The translations under genes were made by a program, and so were the position numbers. Below, one piece after another: positions 42,384-51,717 of a stretch of 64,000 bases of DNA. Below the pieces are notes generated by a model. The model was given only the letters and a program-made list of their open reading frames with translations. It ran no database searches and was not told the DNA's origin. Numbering within the stretch: the stretch's first letter is position 1; each line of letters starts with the position of its first letter. Location of the stretch: positions 62,001-126,000 of the forward strand of contig NZ_LIVV01000008.1 of assembly GCF_001905825.1 (NCBI RefSeq), read 5' to 3'. This DNA comes from Streptomyces sp. CB02009 (GTDB lineage Bacteria; Actinomycetota; Actinomycetes; Streptomycetales; Streptomycetaceae).

Positions 42384-43598
42384 TCATTCTCCGGTTCGTC
42401 CTTGCCCGTTCGCCACGTCGAGGACTCCGGGCAGGGCCTGGAGGAAGGCGTCCGCCTCGGCGTCGGTGAGGACCAGCGGAGGCATGATCCGTACGACATC
42501 GGGGGCGGGCGCGTTCACCAGGAGGCCGGCGTCCTGAGCCGCCTGCTGCACCTGAGGTGCGAGGGACTCCGTGAGCACGATACCCAGCAGGAGGCCCGCA
42601 CCACGGACGTGGGAGACCAGCGGGTGCCCGAGACCCTCGATTCCCTGCCTCAGCCGCTCCCCGACCGCCTTCACGTGGTCGAGGGCGGCGTCGGCGCCGA
42701 GGGTGTCGAGGACGGCGATGCCGGCGGCGCAGGCCACCGGGTTCCCGCCGAAGGTGGTGCCGTGGTGACCGGGCCCGAAGAGGTCCGCGGCGGGGCCGAA
42801 CGCGACGGTCGCACCGATCGGGAGACCGCCGCCGAGGCCCTTGGCGAGGGTCACGACATCGGGCTCGACGCCCTCGTGGGCCTGGTACTCGAACCAGTGG
42901 CCGCAGCGGCCGATGCCCGTCTGCACCTCGTCGAGGACGAGGAGGGTGCCGGTGGCCCGGGTGATCTCCCGGGCCGCCTTCAGGTAGCCGGCGGGCGGGA
43001 CGACGACGCCGTTCTCGCCCTGGATCGGCTCGATGACCACGAGGGCGGTGTCCTCGGTGACGGCGGCGCGGAGCGCTTCCACGTCTCCGTACGGCACATG
43101 TGTCACGTCGCCGGGCAGCGGCAGGAACGGGGTCTGCTTGGCGGGCTGGCCGGTGAGGGCGAGCGAGCCCATGGTCCGGCCGTGGAATCCGCCCTGGGTG
43201 GCGACCATGTGGGACCGGCCGGTGAGCCGGCCGATCTTGAAGGCGCCTTCGACGGCCTCGGCGCCCGAGTTGCAGAAGAAGACCTTGCCGGGCCGGCCGA
43301 AGAGCGCGAGCAGCTTCTCGGCGAGGGCGACGGGCGGTTCGGCGACGAAGAGGTTGGAGACGTGGCCGAGGGTCTGGATCTGCCGGGTGACGGCCTCGAC
43401 GATCGCCGGGTGGCCGTGGCCCAGGGCGTTCACGGCGATGCCGCCGACGAAGTCCAGGTACTCGTTGCCGTCGGCGTCCCAGACCTTGGCGCCCTCACCG
43501 CGGACGAGGGGCAGCCGGGGGGTGCCGTAGTTGTTCATCAGCGCGCCCTGCCACCGCTGGGTCAGCCGCTCGTTGCCGGGCTGCGTGGTGCCGCTCAT
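42384..43598 (-). CDS. argD: Acetylornithine aminotransferase
   Basis: 404 aa. Class III PLP aminotransferase: VFFCNSGAEAVEGAFKIGR, LLVLDEVQTGIGRCG, and Lys in VVTLAKGLGGGLPIG. Converts N-acetylglutamate semialdehyde to N-acetylornithine. ATG 43598 overlaps the argB stop by 1 nt (TGATG). Confidence 0.96.
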   Translation of the reverse strand: MSGTTQPGNERLTQRWQGALMNNYGTPRLPLVRGEGAKVWDADGNEYLDFVGGIAVNALGHGHPAIVEAVTRQIQTLGHVSNLFVAEPPVALAEKLLALFGRPGKVFFCNSGAEAVEGAFKIGRLTGRSHMVATQGGFHGRTMGSLALTGQPAKQTPFLPLPGDVTHVPYGDVEALRAAVTEDTALVVIEPIQGENGVVVPPAGYLKAAREITRATGTLLVLDEVQTGIGRCGHWFEYQAHEGVEPDVVTLAKGLGGGLPIGATVAFGPAADLFGPGHHGTTFGGNPVACAAGIAVLDTLGADAALDHVKAVGERLRQGIEGLGHPLVSHVRGAGLLLGIVLTESLAPQVQQAAQDAGLLVNAPAPDVVRIMPPLVLTDAEADAFLQALPGVLDVANGQGRTGE

Positions 43599-44554
43599 CA
43601 GTCCCCCTGTCCGTCCGGCACGACCATCGTGCCGATGCCCTCGTCGGTGAAGATCTCCAGCAGGATCGAGTGCTGGACGCGGCCGTCGATCACGCGGGCC
43701 GTGGTGACCCCGTTCCGTACGGCGTGCAGGCAGCCCTCCATCTTGGGGACCATGCCGCTGGAGAGCTCGGGCAGCAGCTTCTCCAGCTGGCTCGCGGTGA
43801 GCCGGCTGATGACCTCGTCGCTGTGGGGCCAGTCCTCGTAGAGGCCCTCGACGTCGGTCAGGACCATCAGCGTCTCGGCGCCCAGCGCCGCAGCGAGTGC
43901 CGCAGCCGCCGTATCAGCATTGACGTTGTAGACATGTCCGTCGTCCTGGGAGCGGGCGATGGAGGAGATGACCGGGATCCGGCCGTCCTCCAGGAGCGCC
44001 TGGATGGCGCCGGTGTCGATGGCGGTGATCTCACCGACCCGGCCGATGTCGATCTGCTCGCCGCCCACGACCGGCCGGTGCCGGGTGGCGGTGATGGTGT
44101 GGGCGTCCTCGCCGGTGAGGCCGACGGCGAGCGGGCCGTGCTGGTTGAGCAGCCCGACGAGCTCGCGCTGGACCTGTCCGGCGAGGACCATCCGTACGAC
44201 GTCCATGGCGTCCTCGGTGGTGACCCGGAGGCCCGCCTTGAACTCGCTGACGATGCCGTGCCGGTCGAGGGCGGCGCTGATCTGGGGGCCGCCGCCGTGC
44301 ACGACGACCGGCTTGAGGCCGGCCTGGCGGAGGAAGACGACGTCCTGGGCGAAGGCGGCCTTCAGGTCCTCGTCGATCATGGCGTTGCCGCCGAACTTGA
44401 TGACGACCGTCTTGCCGTTGTGCCGGGTGAGCCAGGGCAGGGCCTCGATGAGGATCTCGGCCTTGGGGAGCGCCGTGTGCTTCCGGGTCGTGCTCTCGGG
44501 GGCCTGGGGCGTCTCGGGGTTCTGGGGGGCCTGGTGGGCCTGGGGGTCGCTCAT
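43598..44554 (-). CDS. argB: Acetylglutamate kinase
   Basis: 318 aa. Amino acid kinase fold: VVIKFGGNAM, VVVHGGGPQISAAL, VYNVNADTAAAALAAALGA. Phosphorylates N-acetylglutamate. The first 25 residues (PQAHQAPQNPETPQAPE) are a Gln/Pro-rich extension absent from most homologues. ATG 44554 overlaps argJ by 4 nt (ATGA). Confidence 0.96.
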   Translation of the reverse strand: MSDPQAHQAPQNPETPQAPESTTRKHTALPKAEILIEALPWLTRHNGKTVVIKFGGNAMIDEDLKAAFAQDVVFLRQAGLKPVVVHGGGPQISAALDRHGIVSEFKAGLRVTTEDAMDVVRMVLAGQVQRELVGLLNQHGPLAVGLTGEDAHTITATRHRPVVGGEQIDIGRVGEITAIDTGAIQALLEDGRIPVISSIARSQDDGHVYNVNADTAAAALAAALGAETLMVLTDVEGLYEDWPHSDEVISRLTASQLEKLLPELSSGMVPKMEGCLHAVRNGVTTARVIDGRVQHSILLEIFTDEGIGTMVVPDGQGD

Positions 44555-45729
44555 GACGAGTACGCGCTGTTCTCGTGGACGTAGTCGGCGGTGAGGTCGT
44601 TCGCCCAGATGACGGCGGACTCGGTGCCGGCGGCGAGGTCGGCGGTGACGGTGACCTCCCGGTAGCGCATGTCGACGAGGTCGCGGTCCTCGCCGACGGA
44701 GCCGTTCTTGCAGACCCAGACGCCGTTGATGGCGACGTTGAGCTCGTCGGGCTCGAAGGCCGCCGCCGTCGTGCCGATGGCGGAGAGCACCCGGCCCCAG
44801 TTGGGGTCCTCGCCGTGGATGGCGCACTTGAGGAGGTTGTTGCGGGCGATGGAGCGGCCCACCTCGACGGCGTCGTCCTCGGTCGCGGCGTTGATCACCT
44901 CGATGCGGATGTCCTTGCTGGCGCCCTCGGCGTCGCCGATGAGCTGGCGGGCGAGGTCGTCGCAGACCTCCCGCACGGCCGCGGTGAACGCTTCCTGCTC
45001 CGGCGTCACGCCGGAGGAGCCGGAGGCGAGGAGGAGGACGGTGTCGTTGGTGGACATGCAGCCGTCGGAGTCGACCCGGTCGAAGGTGACGCGCGTGGCA
45101 CCCCGCAGGGCGCTGTCCAGGCCCGCGCTGTCGACGTCCGCGTCGGTGGTGAGGACGACGAGCATGGTGGCGAGGCCGGGGGCGAGCATGCCGGCGCCCT
45201 TGGCCATGCCGCCGACCGTCCAGGCGCCGCCGGGGCCGTCCTTCGTCACCACGGAGGTCTTGTGGACGGTGTCGGTGGTCTTGATGGCGATGGCGGCCTT
45301 CTCGCCGCCGTGCTCGGACAGCTCGGCCGCGGCCTTCTCGACGCCGGGGAGGAGCTTGTCCATGGGGAGCAGGATGCCGATGAGGCCGGTGGAGGCGACG
45401 GCGATCTCGCCCGCGCCGACGTCCGTGCCCTGGGCGCTGAGGACCTCGGCGACCTTCTCGGCGGTGGCGTGGGTGTCCTGGAAGCCCTGGGGGCCGGTGC
45501 AGGCGTTGGCGCCACCGGAGTTGAGGACGACGGCGGTCAGTTCGCCGTCGGCGAGGACCTGCTGGGACCAGACGACGGGGGCGGCCTTGACGCGGTTGGA
45601 GGTGAAGACTCCCGCGGCGGCACGGCGGGGGCCGGTGTTGACCACGAGGGCCAGGTCCGGGTTGCCGTTCCCCTTGATCCCGGCGGCGATGCCCGCCGCC
45701 GTGAATCCCTTCGCTGCGGTGACACTCAC
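44551..45729 (-). CDS. argJ: Glutamate N-acetyltransferase / amino-acid acetyltransferase
   Basis: 392 aa. Self-cleaving Ntn-fold enzyme: GMAKGAGMLAPGLATMLVVL holds the Ala-Thr cleavage site, and DGCMSTNDTVLLLASG follows. Transfers acetyl from acetylornithine to glutamate, closing the cyclic arginine pathway. GTG 45729 overlaps argC by 4 nt (GTGA). Confidence 0.96.
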   Translation of the reverse strand: MSVTAAKGFTAAGIAAGIKGNGNPDLALVVNTGPRRAAAGVFTSNRVKAAPVVWSQQVLADGELTAVVLNSGGANACTGPQGFQDTHATAEKVAEVLSAQGTDVGAGEIAVASTGLIGILLPMDKLLPGVEKAAAELSEHGGEKAAIAIKTTDTVHKTSVVTKDGPGGAWTVGGMAKGAGMLAPGLATMLVVLTTDADVDSAGLDSALRGATRVTFDRVDSDGCMSTNDTVLLLASGSSGVTPEQEAFTAAVREVCDDLARQLIGDAEGASKDIRIEVINAATEDDAVEVGRSIARNNLLKCAIHGEDPNWGRVLSAIGTTAAAFEPDELNVAINGVWVCKNGSVGEDRDLVDMRYREVTVTADLAAGTESAVIWANDLTADYVHENSAYSS

Positions 45730-46754
45730 GGCGCCACTCCAATCGTGGAAAGTCCGGTGCTCTCGGCGTACCCGAGGGCGATGTTCATGCTCTGCACCGC
45801 GCCGCCGGCGGTGCCCTTGGTGAGATTGTCGATGGCACTGATCGCGATGATCCGGTTCGCCGCCGCGTCGAAGGCGACCTGCACCTGAACGGCGTTGGAA
45901 CCGTAGACGGACGCCGTCGCCGGCCACTGCCCCTCCGGGAGCAGATGGACGAACGGCTCGTCCGCGAAGGCCTTCTCGTACGCGGCCCGGACGGTCTCGG
46001 CGGTGACGCCCGGCTTCGCGGTGGCGGTGCAGGTGGCGAGGATGCCGCGCGGCATCGGCGCCAGGGTCGGCGTGAAGGAGACGGTGACCCGCTCCCCCGC
46101 CGGTCCGCTGAGGTTCTGGATCATCTCGGGGGTGTGCCGGTGGCCGCCGCCGACGCCGTACGGCGACATGCTGCCCATGACCTCGCTGCCGAGCAGGTGC
46201 GGCTTGGCCGCCTTGCCGGCGCCGGAGGTGCCGGAGGCCGCGACGATCACGGCCTCGGGCTCGGCCAGCCCGTTCTCGTACGCGGGGAAGAGCGCGAGCG
46301 AGACGGCGGTCGGGTAGCAGCCGGGCACGGCGACCCGCTTGGAGCCCTGGAGGGCGGCACGGGCGCCCGGAAGCTCCGGGAGGCCGTAGGGCCAGGTGCC
46401 GGCGTGCGGGGAGCCGTAGTACGTCTCCCAGTCGGCCGACTCCTTGAGCCGGAAGTCGGCGCCCATGTCGACGACGAGGACGTCCGGGCCGAGCTGCTCG
46501 GCCACGGCCGCGGACTGGCCGTGCGGCAGCGCGAGGAACACGACGTCGTGGCCGGCGAGCTCGTCGGCCGTGGTGGGCACGAGGAGGCGGTCGGCGAGCG
46601 GCAGCAGGTGGGGCTGCAGCGCCCCGAGCCGCTGGCCGGCGTTGGAGTGGCCCGTCAGGGCGCCGATCTCCACGTGGGGGTGGGCGAGAAGGAGGCGCAG
46701 GAGCTCTCCGCCCGCGTATCCGCTCGCACCCGCCACTGCTACTCGTACCGTCAT
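45726..46754 (-). CDS. argC: N-acetyl-gamma-glutamyl-phosphate reductase
   Basis: 342 aa. NADP fold VAVAGASGYAGGELLRLLLAHP, catalytic Cys in VAVPGCYPTAVSLAL, His in GVGGGHRHTPEM. First gene of the arginine operon. A strong GGAGG precedes ATG 46754, and the promoter carries overlapping ARG-like sites. Confidence 0.97.
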   Translation of the reverse strand: MTVRVAVAGASGYAGGELLRLLLAHPHVEIGALTGHSNAGQRLGALQPHLLPLADRLLVPTTADELAGHDVVFLALPHGQSAAVAEQLGPDVLVVDMGADFRLKESADWETYYGSPHAGTWPYGLPELPGARAALQGSKRVAVPGCYPTAVSLALFPAYENGLAEPEAVIVAASGTSGAGKAAKPHLLGSEVMGSMSPYGVGGGHRHTPEMIQNLSGPAGERVTVSFTPTLAPMPRGILATCTATAKPGVTAETVRAAYEKAFADEPFVHLLPEGQWPATASVYGSNAVQVQVAFDAAANRIIAISAIDNLTKGTAGGAVQSMNIALGYAESTGLSTIGVAP

Positions 46755-46773
46755 CGAAACCCTCCTCATGGAT

Positions 46774-46810
46774 GGCATGACTATACGTAGCCCGGCAGTT
46801 TTATGCAACG
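46774..46810 (-). promoter_or_regulatory. argC promoter with ARG-box half-sites
   Basis: On the minus strand TTGCAT (46803-46808) and TATAGT (46780-46785) are exactly 17 nt apart. TTGCATAAAAC and TATAGTCATGCC resemble the ArgR half-sites at argH and argG. Confidence 0.72.
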
Positions 46811-46834
46811 ACACTCCGCACCCCGAGGTATTCC

Positions 46835-46864
46835 TTGACGAGAATATTCTCGGTGGAGAATACT
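46835..46864 (+). promoter_or_regulatory. Promoter/operator of the ArsR-SRPBCC gene
   Basis: TTGACG (46835-46840) and AATACT (46859-46864) are 18 nt apart. GAGAATATTCTC (46840-46851), a perfect 12-bp palindrome, overlaps the -35 and spacer and is a good site for the ArsR-type product. Confidence 0.72.
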
Positions 46865-46871
46865 TGCACTC

Positions 46872-47858
46872 ATGGACGACGCAGACCCGCTCCTCATCGC
46901 ATTGGCCGACCCGGCGCGCTGGCGCCTCGTGCGCCTGCTGGCCGAGCGGCCCCGACCCGTCGGCGTCCTCGCCCAGCTGGCCGAGGCGCGCCAGCCGCAG
47001 ACGACCAAGCACCTGCAGACGCTCGAGCGGGCCGGGGTCGTCACCTCCCAGCGCTCCGGGCAGCGCCGGGTCTACGCTCTCCGGTCCGGCCCGCTGCGGG
47101 AGCTGGCGGCGGCGCTCGGGCGGCTCGCCGACACCGCGGACCGCCAGGGCGGGTCGCGCGAGACGTACGAGCGCTACGGGCTCAGCCTCGCGAGCGAACG
47201 ACGCGCGGCGGAGGGACCCGGCTGGGCGGACGAGCGCTCCTTCCGGTTCCACCGGTCACTGGCCGGTGACCCCGTCGCGGTCTGGCGCCACCTGACCGAG
47301 ACCGCCCTGCTCGCCCACTGGTGGACGCCCGACGACCTGCGCGTCTCGGACCTCGTCTTCGAGGCCCGGCCGGGCGGGCACATCGTCCTGGAGTACCGCG
47401 ACGTGGAGGACACCGGAATCACCGGAGACGCAGGAGGCGCAGGAGGCGTAGGAGACGCGGGAGACGCGGGAGACACCGAGGGCCCCGGGGGCTCCGGGAG
47501 TTCCGGGGAGTCCGGGAGCTCCGACCCGGTCGTCGGGCGCGGGGACGGCGTCGTCGACGTCGCCCGCCCCGGCGAGCGGCTCGCGTACCGGCTCTCGCCC
47601 CGGCTCCCCGACGGCGGCGCCGCCTTCACGGCCCACGTCGACTTCGACCTCCGGCCGACCGGCACCGGCACGGACCTCGACGTCCACTACCTCATCGCCG
47701 ACAGCACCGTGGAATCCGCCGACTTCGTCGCGGGCATCGAGATCGGCTTCGGCCAGTGCCTCGACAAGCTCGCCACCGCGCTCGACGCGGCCCATGACAC
47801 CCCTCCCGACGCGACCCGCCCCTCCGCCCGCACCGAAGGAAAGCAGGTACAGCCATGA
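46872..47858 (+). CDS. ArsR-type regulator fused to SRPBCC (AHSA1-like) domain
   Basis: 328 aa. Residues 1-90 are an ArsR winged helix (LADPARWRLVRLLAERPRPVGVLAQLAEARQPQTTKHLQTLERAG). From about residue 125 comes an AHSA1/START-like domain (FHRSLAGDPVAVWRHLTETALLAHWWTPDD). It is interrupted at about residues 180-220 by a Gly/Asp/Ser-rich insert encoded by near-repeats of GGAGACGCGGGA. ATG 46872 lies 7 nt after a -10, suggesting a leaderless mRNA. It likely regulates itself and the next gene. Confidence 0.85.
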   Translation: MDDADPLLIALADPARWRLVRLLAERPRPVGVLAQLAEARQPQTTKHLQTLERAGVVTSQRSGQRRVYALRSGPLRELAAALGRLADTADRQGGSRETYERYGLSLASERRAAEGPGWADERSFRFHRSLAGDPVAVWRHLTETALLAHWWTPDDLRVSDLVFEARPGGHIVLEYRDVEDTGITGDAGGAGGVGDAGDAGDTEGPGGSGSSGESGSSDPVVGRGDGVVDVARPGERLAYRLSPRLPDGGAAFTAHVDFDLRPTGTGTDLDVHYLIADSTVESADFVAGIEIGFGQCLDKLATALDAAHDTPPDATRPSARTEGKQVQP

Positions 47859-48484
47859 CCAAGCCCACGCCCACTTCCACGCCCACGCCCACGCCCACCG
47901 GACGCAAGGTGACCGCCAACATCGCCCTCACCCTCGACGGGCGCTACAACGGCCCCGGCGGGCCGGGGGACATCTCCGCGATCCTTCCGTACGCCACCAC
48001 CGAGGTCGCCCGCGACCACCTCGGCCGCATCTGGGAGAACGCGACGACCGCACTGCTCGGCCGCGTCAACGCCGAGGGCTTCCTGGGGTACTGGCCGGCG
48101 GTCGCGGCCGACGAGGGCGCCGACCCGCGCGACCGCGGCTACGCGAAGTGGCTCGTGGACACGGAGAAGGTGGTCCTGTCGACCACCCTCACCGCGTCCC
48201 CGTGGGAACGCGCCCGCGTGGTGAACGCCCCGGCCGCCGAGGTCGTCGCCGAGCTCAGGAGCCGCGGCGAGGGCGACATCCTGGTCAACACCAGCCCGAG
48301 CATCACCAAGGCGCTCCTCGCCGCGGACCTGGTGGACCGGCTGTACCTGCTGATCTGCCCGGAGATCGCCGGGGACGGGGACCGGCTGTTCGACGACGGC
48401 CTGCCCGGTTCGCGGTGGCGGCTCACCCGCCGGGAGACCGGCGAGCTCGGCGAGATGGCGCTGGTCTACGACCGGGTGCGCTGA
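47855..48484 (+). CDS. RibD C-terminal / dihydrofolate-reductase-like protein
   Basis: 209 aa. ANIALTLDGRYNGPGGPGDIS, WENATTALLGRVNAEGFLGYWP, and the nucleotide-binding end LVDRLYLLICPEIAGDG show a RibD/DHFR fold, probably an NAD(P)H reductase. The N-terminus (residues 3-15) is a Pro/Thr run. It overlaps the ArsR fusion by 4 nt (ATGA), so they are coexpressed; the SRPBCC domain may bind the enzyme's substrate or product (inference). Confidence 0.85.
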   Translation: MTKPTPTSTPTPTPTGRKVTANIALTLDGRYNGPGGPGDISAILPYATTEVARDHLGRIWENATTALLGRVNAEGFLGYWPAVAADEGADPRDRGYAKWLVDTEKVVLSTTLTASPWERARVVNAPAAEVVAELRSRGEGDILVNTSPSITKALLAADLVDRLYLLICPEIAGDGDRLFDDGLPGSRWRLTRRETGELGEMALVYDRVR

Positions 48485-48583
48485 GCGCCACGACCGCGCA
48501 TGCTGATCGTGGACCGCGCATGCCGATCGCTGCGGAGGGCCGGAAGGGAAGGGGTGATTCCCTCCTCCCTCACCGGCACCCCT

Positions 48584-48612
48584 TTGCATGACCATGCGAG
48601 ATGATGCATACT
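48584..48612 (+). promoter_or_regulatory. argG promoter with ARG-box half-sites
   Basis: TTGCAT (48584-48589) and CATACT (48607-48612) are 17 nt apart. TTTGCATGACCATGC and GATGATGCATACT resemble the half-sites at argC and argH. Confidence 0.72.
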
Positions 48613-48618
48613 CTTCCT

Positions 48619-50073
48619 ATGTCCAAGGTCCTCACCTCCCTGCCCGCCGGCGAGCGCGTCGGCATCGCCTTCTCCGGCGGCCTCGACACCTCCGTCGCGG
48701 TCGCATGGATGCGCGACAAGGGCGCCATCCCCTGCACCTACACCGCCGACATCGGTCAGTACGACGAGCCCGACATCGCCTCGGTGCCCGGCCGTGCCAA
48801 GACCTACGGTGCCGAGATCGCGCGCCTGGTCGACTGCCGCGCCGCGCTGGTCGAGGAGGGGCTCGCCGCACTCACCTGCGGGGCGTTCCACATCCGCTCC
48901 GGCGGCCGCGCGTACTTCAACACCACGCCGCTCGGCCGTGCCGTCACCGGCACCCTCCTCGTGCGGGCGATGCTCGAGGACAACGTCCAGATCTGGGGCG
49001 ACGGCTCGACCTTCAAGGGCAACGACATCGAGCGGTTCTACCGCTACGGCCTGCTCGCCAACCCGCACCTGCGGATCTACAAGCCCTGGCTGGACGCCGA
49101 CTTCGTGACGGAGCTCGGCGGCCGCAAGGAGATGTCGGAGTGGCTGGTCGCCCACGACCTGCCGTACCGCGACAGCACGGAGAAGGCGTACTCCACCGAC
49201 GCCAACATCTGGGGCGCCACCCACGAGGCCAAGACGCTGGAGCACCTCGACACCGGCGTGGAGACCGTCGAGCCGATCATGGGCGTCCGCTTCTGGGACC
49301 CGTCGGTCGAGATCGACACCGAGGACGTCACGATCGGCTTCGCGCAGGGCCGGCCGGTGTCCATCAACGGCAAGGAGTTCGCCTCCGCCGTCGACCTCGT
49401 CATGGAGGCCAACGCCATCGGCGGCCGCCACGGCATGGGCATGTCGGACCAGATCGAGAACCGGATCATCGAGGCCAAGAGCCGCGGCATCTACGAGGCG
49501 CCCGGCATGGCCCTGCTGCACGCCGCGTACGAGCGGCTGGTCAACGCCATCCACAACGAGGACACCCTCGCCCAGTACCACAACGAGGGACGGCGTCTCG
49601 GCCGGCTGATGTACGAGGGCCGGTGGCTCGACCCGCAGGCGCTGATGGTCCGCGAGTCCCTCCAGCGCTGGGTCGGCGCCGCCGTCACCGGCGAGGTGAC
49701 GCTGCGGCTGCGGCGCGGCGAGGACTACTCGATCCTCGACACGACGGGCCCGGCGTTCAGCTACCACCCGGACAAGCTCTCCATGGAGCGCACCGAGGAC
49801 TCGGCCTTCGGACCGGTGGACCGGATCGGCCAGCTCACCATGCGGAACCTCGACATCGCCGACTCCCGCGCCAAGCTGGAGCAGTACGCGGGCCTCGGCC
49901 TGCTCGGCACCGGCAGCCCCGCGATCGGCGCCGCCCAGGCGGCCGCGACCGGCCTGATCGGCACCCTGACGGAGCTCCCCGAGGGCGGCGCGGAAGCCAT
50001 CGCGTCCCGCGGCGAGGCCACCGACGAGGACGAGATGCTGGACCGCGCCGCGATGGAGTTCGGCACCGACTGA
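48619..50073 (+). CDS. argG: Argininosuccinate synthase (E. coli-type)
   Basis: 484 aa. ATP-pyrophosphatase motif GIAFSGGLDTSVAVAWMRDKG, then AYFNTTPLGRAVTGTLLVRAM, IWGDGSTFKGNDIERFYRYGLL and GRHGMGMSDQIENRIIEAKSRG. These match the longer E. coli-type ArgG rather than the ~400-aa type. Joins citrulline and aspartate. ATG 48619 sits 6 nt after the -10 (leaderless); the in-frame ATGs at 48601 and 48604 lie upstream of or inside the promoter. Followed by a strong terminator. Confidence 0.95.
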   Translation: MSKVLTSLPAGERVGIAFSGGLDTSVAVAWMRDKGAIPCTYTADIGQYDEPDIASVPGRAKTYGAEIARLVDCRAALVEEGLAALTCGAFHIRSGGRAYFNTTPLGRAVTGTLLVRAMLEDNVQIWGDGSTFKGNDIERFYRYGLLANPHLRIYKPWLDADFVTELGGRKEMSEWLVAHDLPYRDSTEKAYSTDANIWGATHEAKTLEHLDTGVETVEPIMGVRFWDPSVEIDTEDVTIGFAQGRPVSINGKEFASAVDLVMEANAIGGRHGMGMSDQIENRIIEAKSRGIYEAPGMALLHAAYERLVNAIHNEDTLAQYHNEGRRLGRLMYEGRWLDPQALMVRESLQRWVGAAVTGEVTLRLRRGEDYSILDTTGPAFSYHPDKLSMERTEDSAFGPVDRIGQLTMRNLDIADSRAKLEQYAGLGLLGTGSPAIGAAQAAATGLIGTLTELPEGGAEAIASRGEATDEDEMLDRAAMEFGTD

Positions 50074-50127
50074 CCCGGCACCGCCCCGAAGACCCACCTC
50101 CGTCGAGCACCACGCGCTCGACACCCC

Positions 50128-50169
50128 GGAAGGCCGGCTCGACGTCCCCCGCGTCGAGCCGGCCTTTCC
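50128..50169 (+). terminator. Terminator after argG
   Basis: GGAAGGCCGGCTCGACG (50128-50144) pairs with 50152-50169, with one bulged T. Confidence 0.85.
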
Positions 50170-50295
50170 GTTCGCCCCGAGCCCTTGCCTCCCCCGCCCT
50201 CCTGCGGAAACAATGCGCGGCGCTCCACTTGTGGAGATGACATGATCAGTACAGGGCGAGGCCGTGAAGACCGGTCCGCCCGGGGGGAGTACGGA

Positions 50296-51633
50296 ATGAC
50301 AGAGACGGCTCACGCTGTCGCGACGGCGGTACGGGACTGCCCGGAGTGCGGCGCCTCCGTGGCGGACGGCGGGCGGTACGTCACCTGGTGCGCGGCCTGC
50401 GACTGGAACGTGGACCCCGAGGTGCGGGACGAGGAGCCGCCGGGGCGCGTCGAACGGCTGCGACGGCGCCTGGCCCGGCGGGGCGGCGAGCAACTCCTCG
50501 CTGAGCTCACGGAGACCGAGGACCGCGGGACGTCCGGCGACGCCGACGGGGCCGGCCCGCCCGGAGGCCGCGGGGGGCGGCGCGGGGCGGCGGGCGGCCT
50601 CGCCGTGGGACTCGCCGTGGCCGTGCACGGCGTGACCCTCGCGCTGCTTGTGGGCGGCCTGTGGCTGGTCGTCGCGGGATGGGGCGAGGGCTTCCTTCCC
50701 GCCTTCGGAGCCCTGGGGATCGGCCTGGCCGTCGTCCTGCGGCCGCGGTTCCACCGACTCCCGAAGGGCGAAACCCACCGCCCGGTCCTGCGCAGGCCCG
50801 ACGCGCCCCGCCTCTTCGCCCTCCTCGACGAGGTCGCGCAGAGCGTCGGCACGACGGGCGTGGACACCGTGGTGATCGACGCCGACACCAACGCGTCGGT
50901 GAGCACGTACGGCGTGCGGCAGCGGCGCGTGCTCCACATCGGCCTCGGCCTGTGGGAGATCCTGACCCCGCAGGAGCGCATCGCGCTCCTCGGCCACGAG
51001 TTCGGCCACTACTCCCACGGGGACACCCGGCGCGGCCTCCTCGTCTGGAACGCGTTCCTCTCCCTCGACACCTGGCGCTACACCCTGGCCGCCCAGCGGG
51101 CGGAGAGCCTGACGGACCACTTCGTGAACGTCGTGACCGCCCCGCCGCGGCTGCTCGTCGACGGCCTCCTCGTCCTCCTGGAGCACCTGACCCTGCACGA
51201 CTCCCAACGGGCCGAGTACCGCGCCGACTCCGCCGCCGCGCGGACGGCGGGCACCGACGCGGCGGCCGGGCTCATGGACCGGCTCCTCATCTCCGACGGC
51301 GTCACCGGCGAACTCGCGCGGGAGTCCGTCGCGGCGCGGACCCGGATCGGCGGGGCGCGCCGCGAGGACCCGGCGGAGGGGCTGTGGGGGCGCCTCGCCG
51401 CCCATGCCGCGTCGGTGCCCGAGCACGAGTACGAGCGGCTGCGCCGGGTCGCGGAACGGCGCGGCCATCAGGTGGACTCCACGCATCCGCCGACCCACCT
51501 CCGCCGCCGCAGGCTGACGCGGGGCGCCCGGGTCGAGGCCCGGATCGTGTGCGCGCCGCCGAGGGTCGCGGAGGTGGACGCGGAACTCGCCGAGGTCCGG
51601 CGGAGCGTGGCCCGGGAGCTCGTACGGCGCTGA
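50296..51633 (+). CDS. M48-family membrane zinc metalloprotease
   Basis: 445 aa. An N-terminal zinc ribbon (CPECGASVADGG ... WCAAC) and Gly-rich linker lead to two membrane helices (about residues 97-150), then the protease domain with HEFGH, the zinc motif, and a downstream AEYRADSAAA helix giving the third ligand. Resembles HtpX-like membrane proteases, probably quality control. ATG 50296 has GGAG 6 nt upstream; ATG 50242 also has one and would add 18 residues. Confidence 0.88.
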   Translation: MTETAHAVATAVRDCPECGASVADGGRYVTWCAACDWNVDPEVRDEEPPGRVERLRRRLARRGGEQLLAELTETEDRGTSGDADGAGPPGGRGGRRGAAGGLAVGLAVAVHGVTLALLVGGLWLVVAGWGEGFLPAFGALGIGLAVVLRPRFHRLPKGETHRPVLRRPDAPRLFALLDEVAQSVGTTGVDTVVIDADTNASVSTYGVRQRRVLHIGLGLWEILTPQERIALLGHEFGHYSHGDTRRGLLVWNAFLSLDTWRYTLAAQRAESLTDHFVNVVTAPPRLLVDGLLVLLEHLTLHDSQRAEYRADSAAARTAGTDAAAGLMDRLLISDGVTGELARESVAARTRIGGARREDPAEGLWGRLAAHAASVPEHEYERLRRVAERRGHQVDSTHPPTHLRRRRLTRGARVEARIVCAPPRVAEVDAELAEVRRSVARELVRR

Positions 51634-51717
51634 GCCGGCCGAGAGCGGCCGGTGCTGTCACATCGTGGCGCGGCCTCACGTCAACGCGGTGACGGGACCG
51701 ACGAGGAGTGAGGCGCC

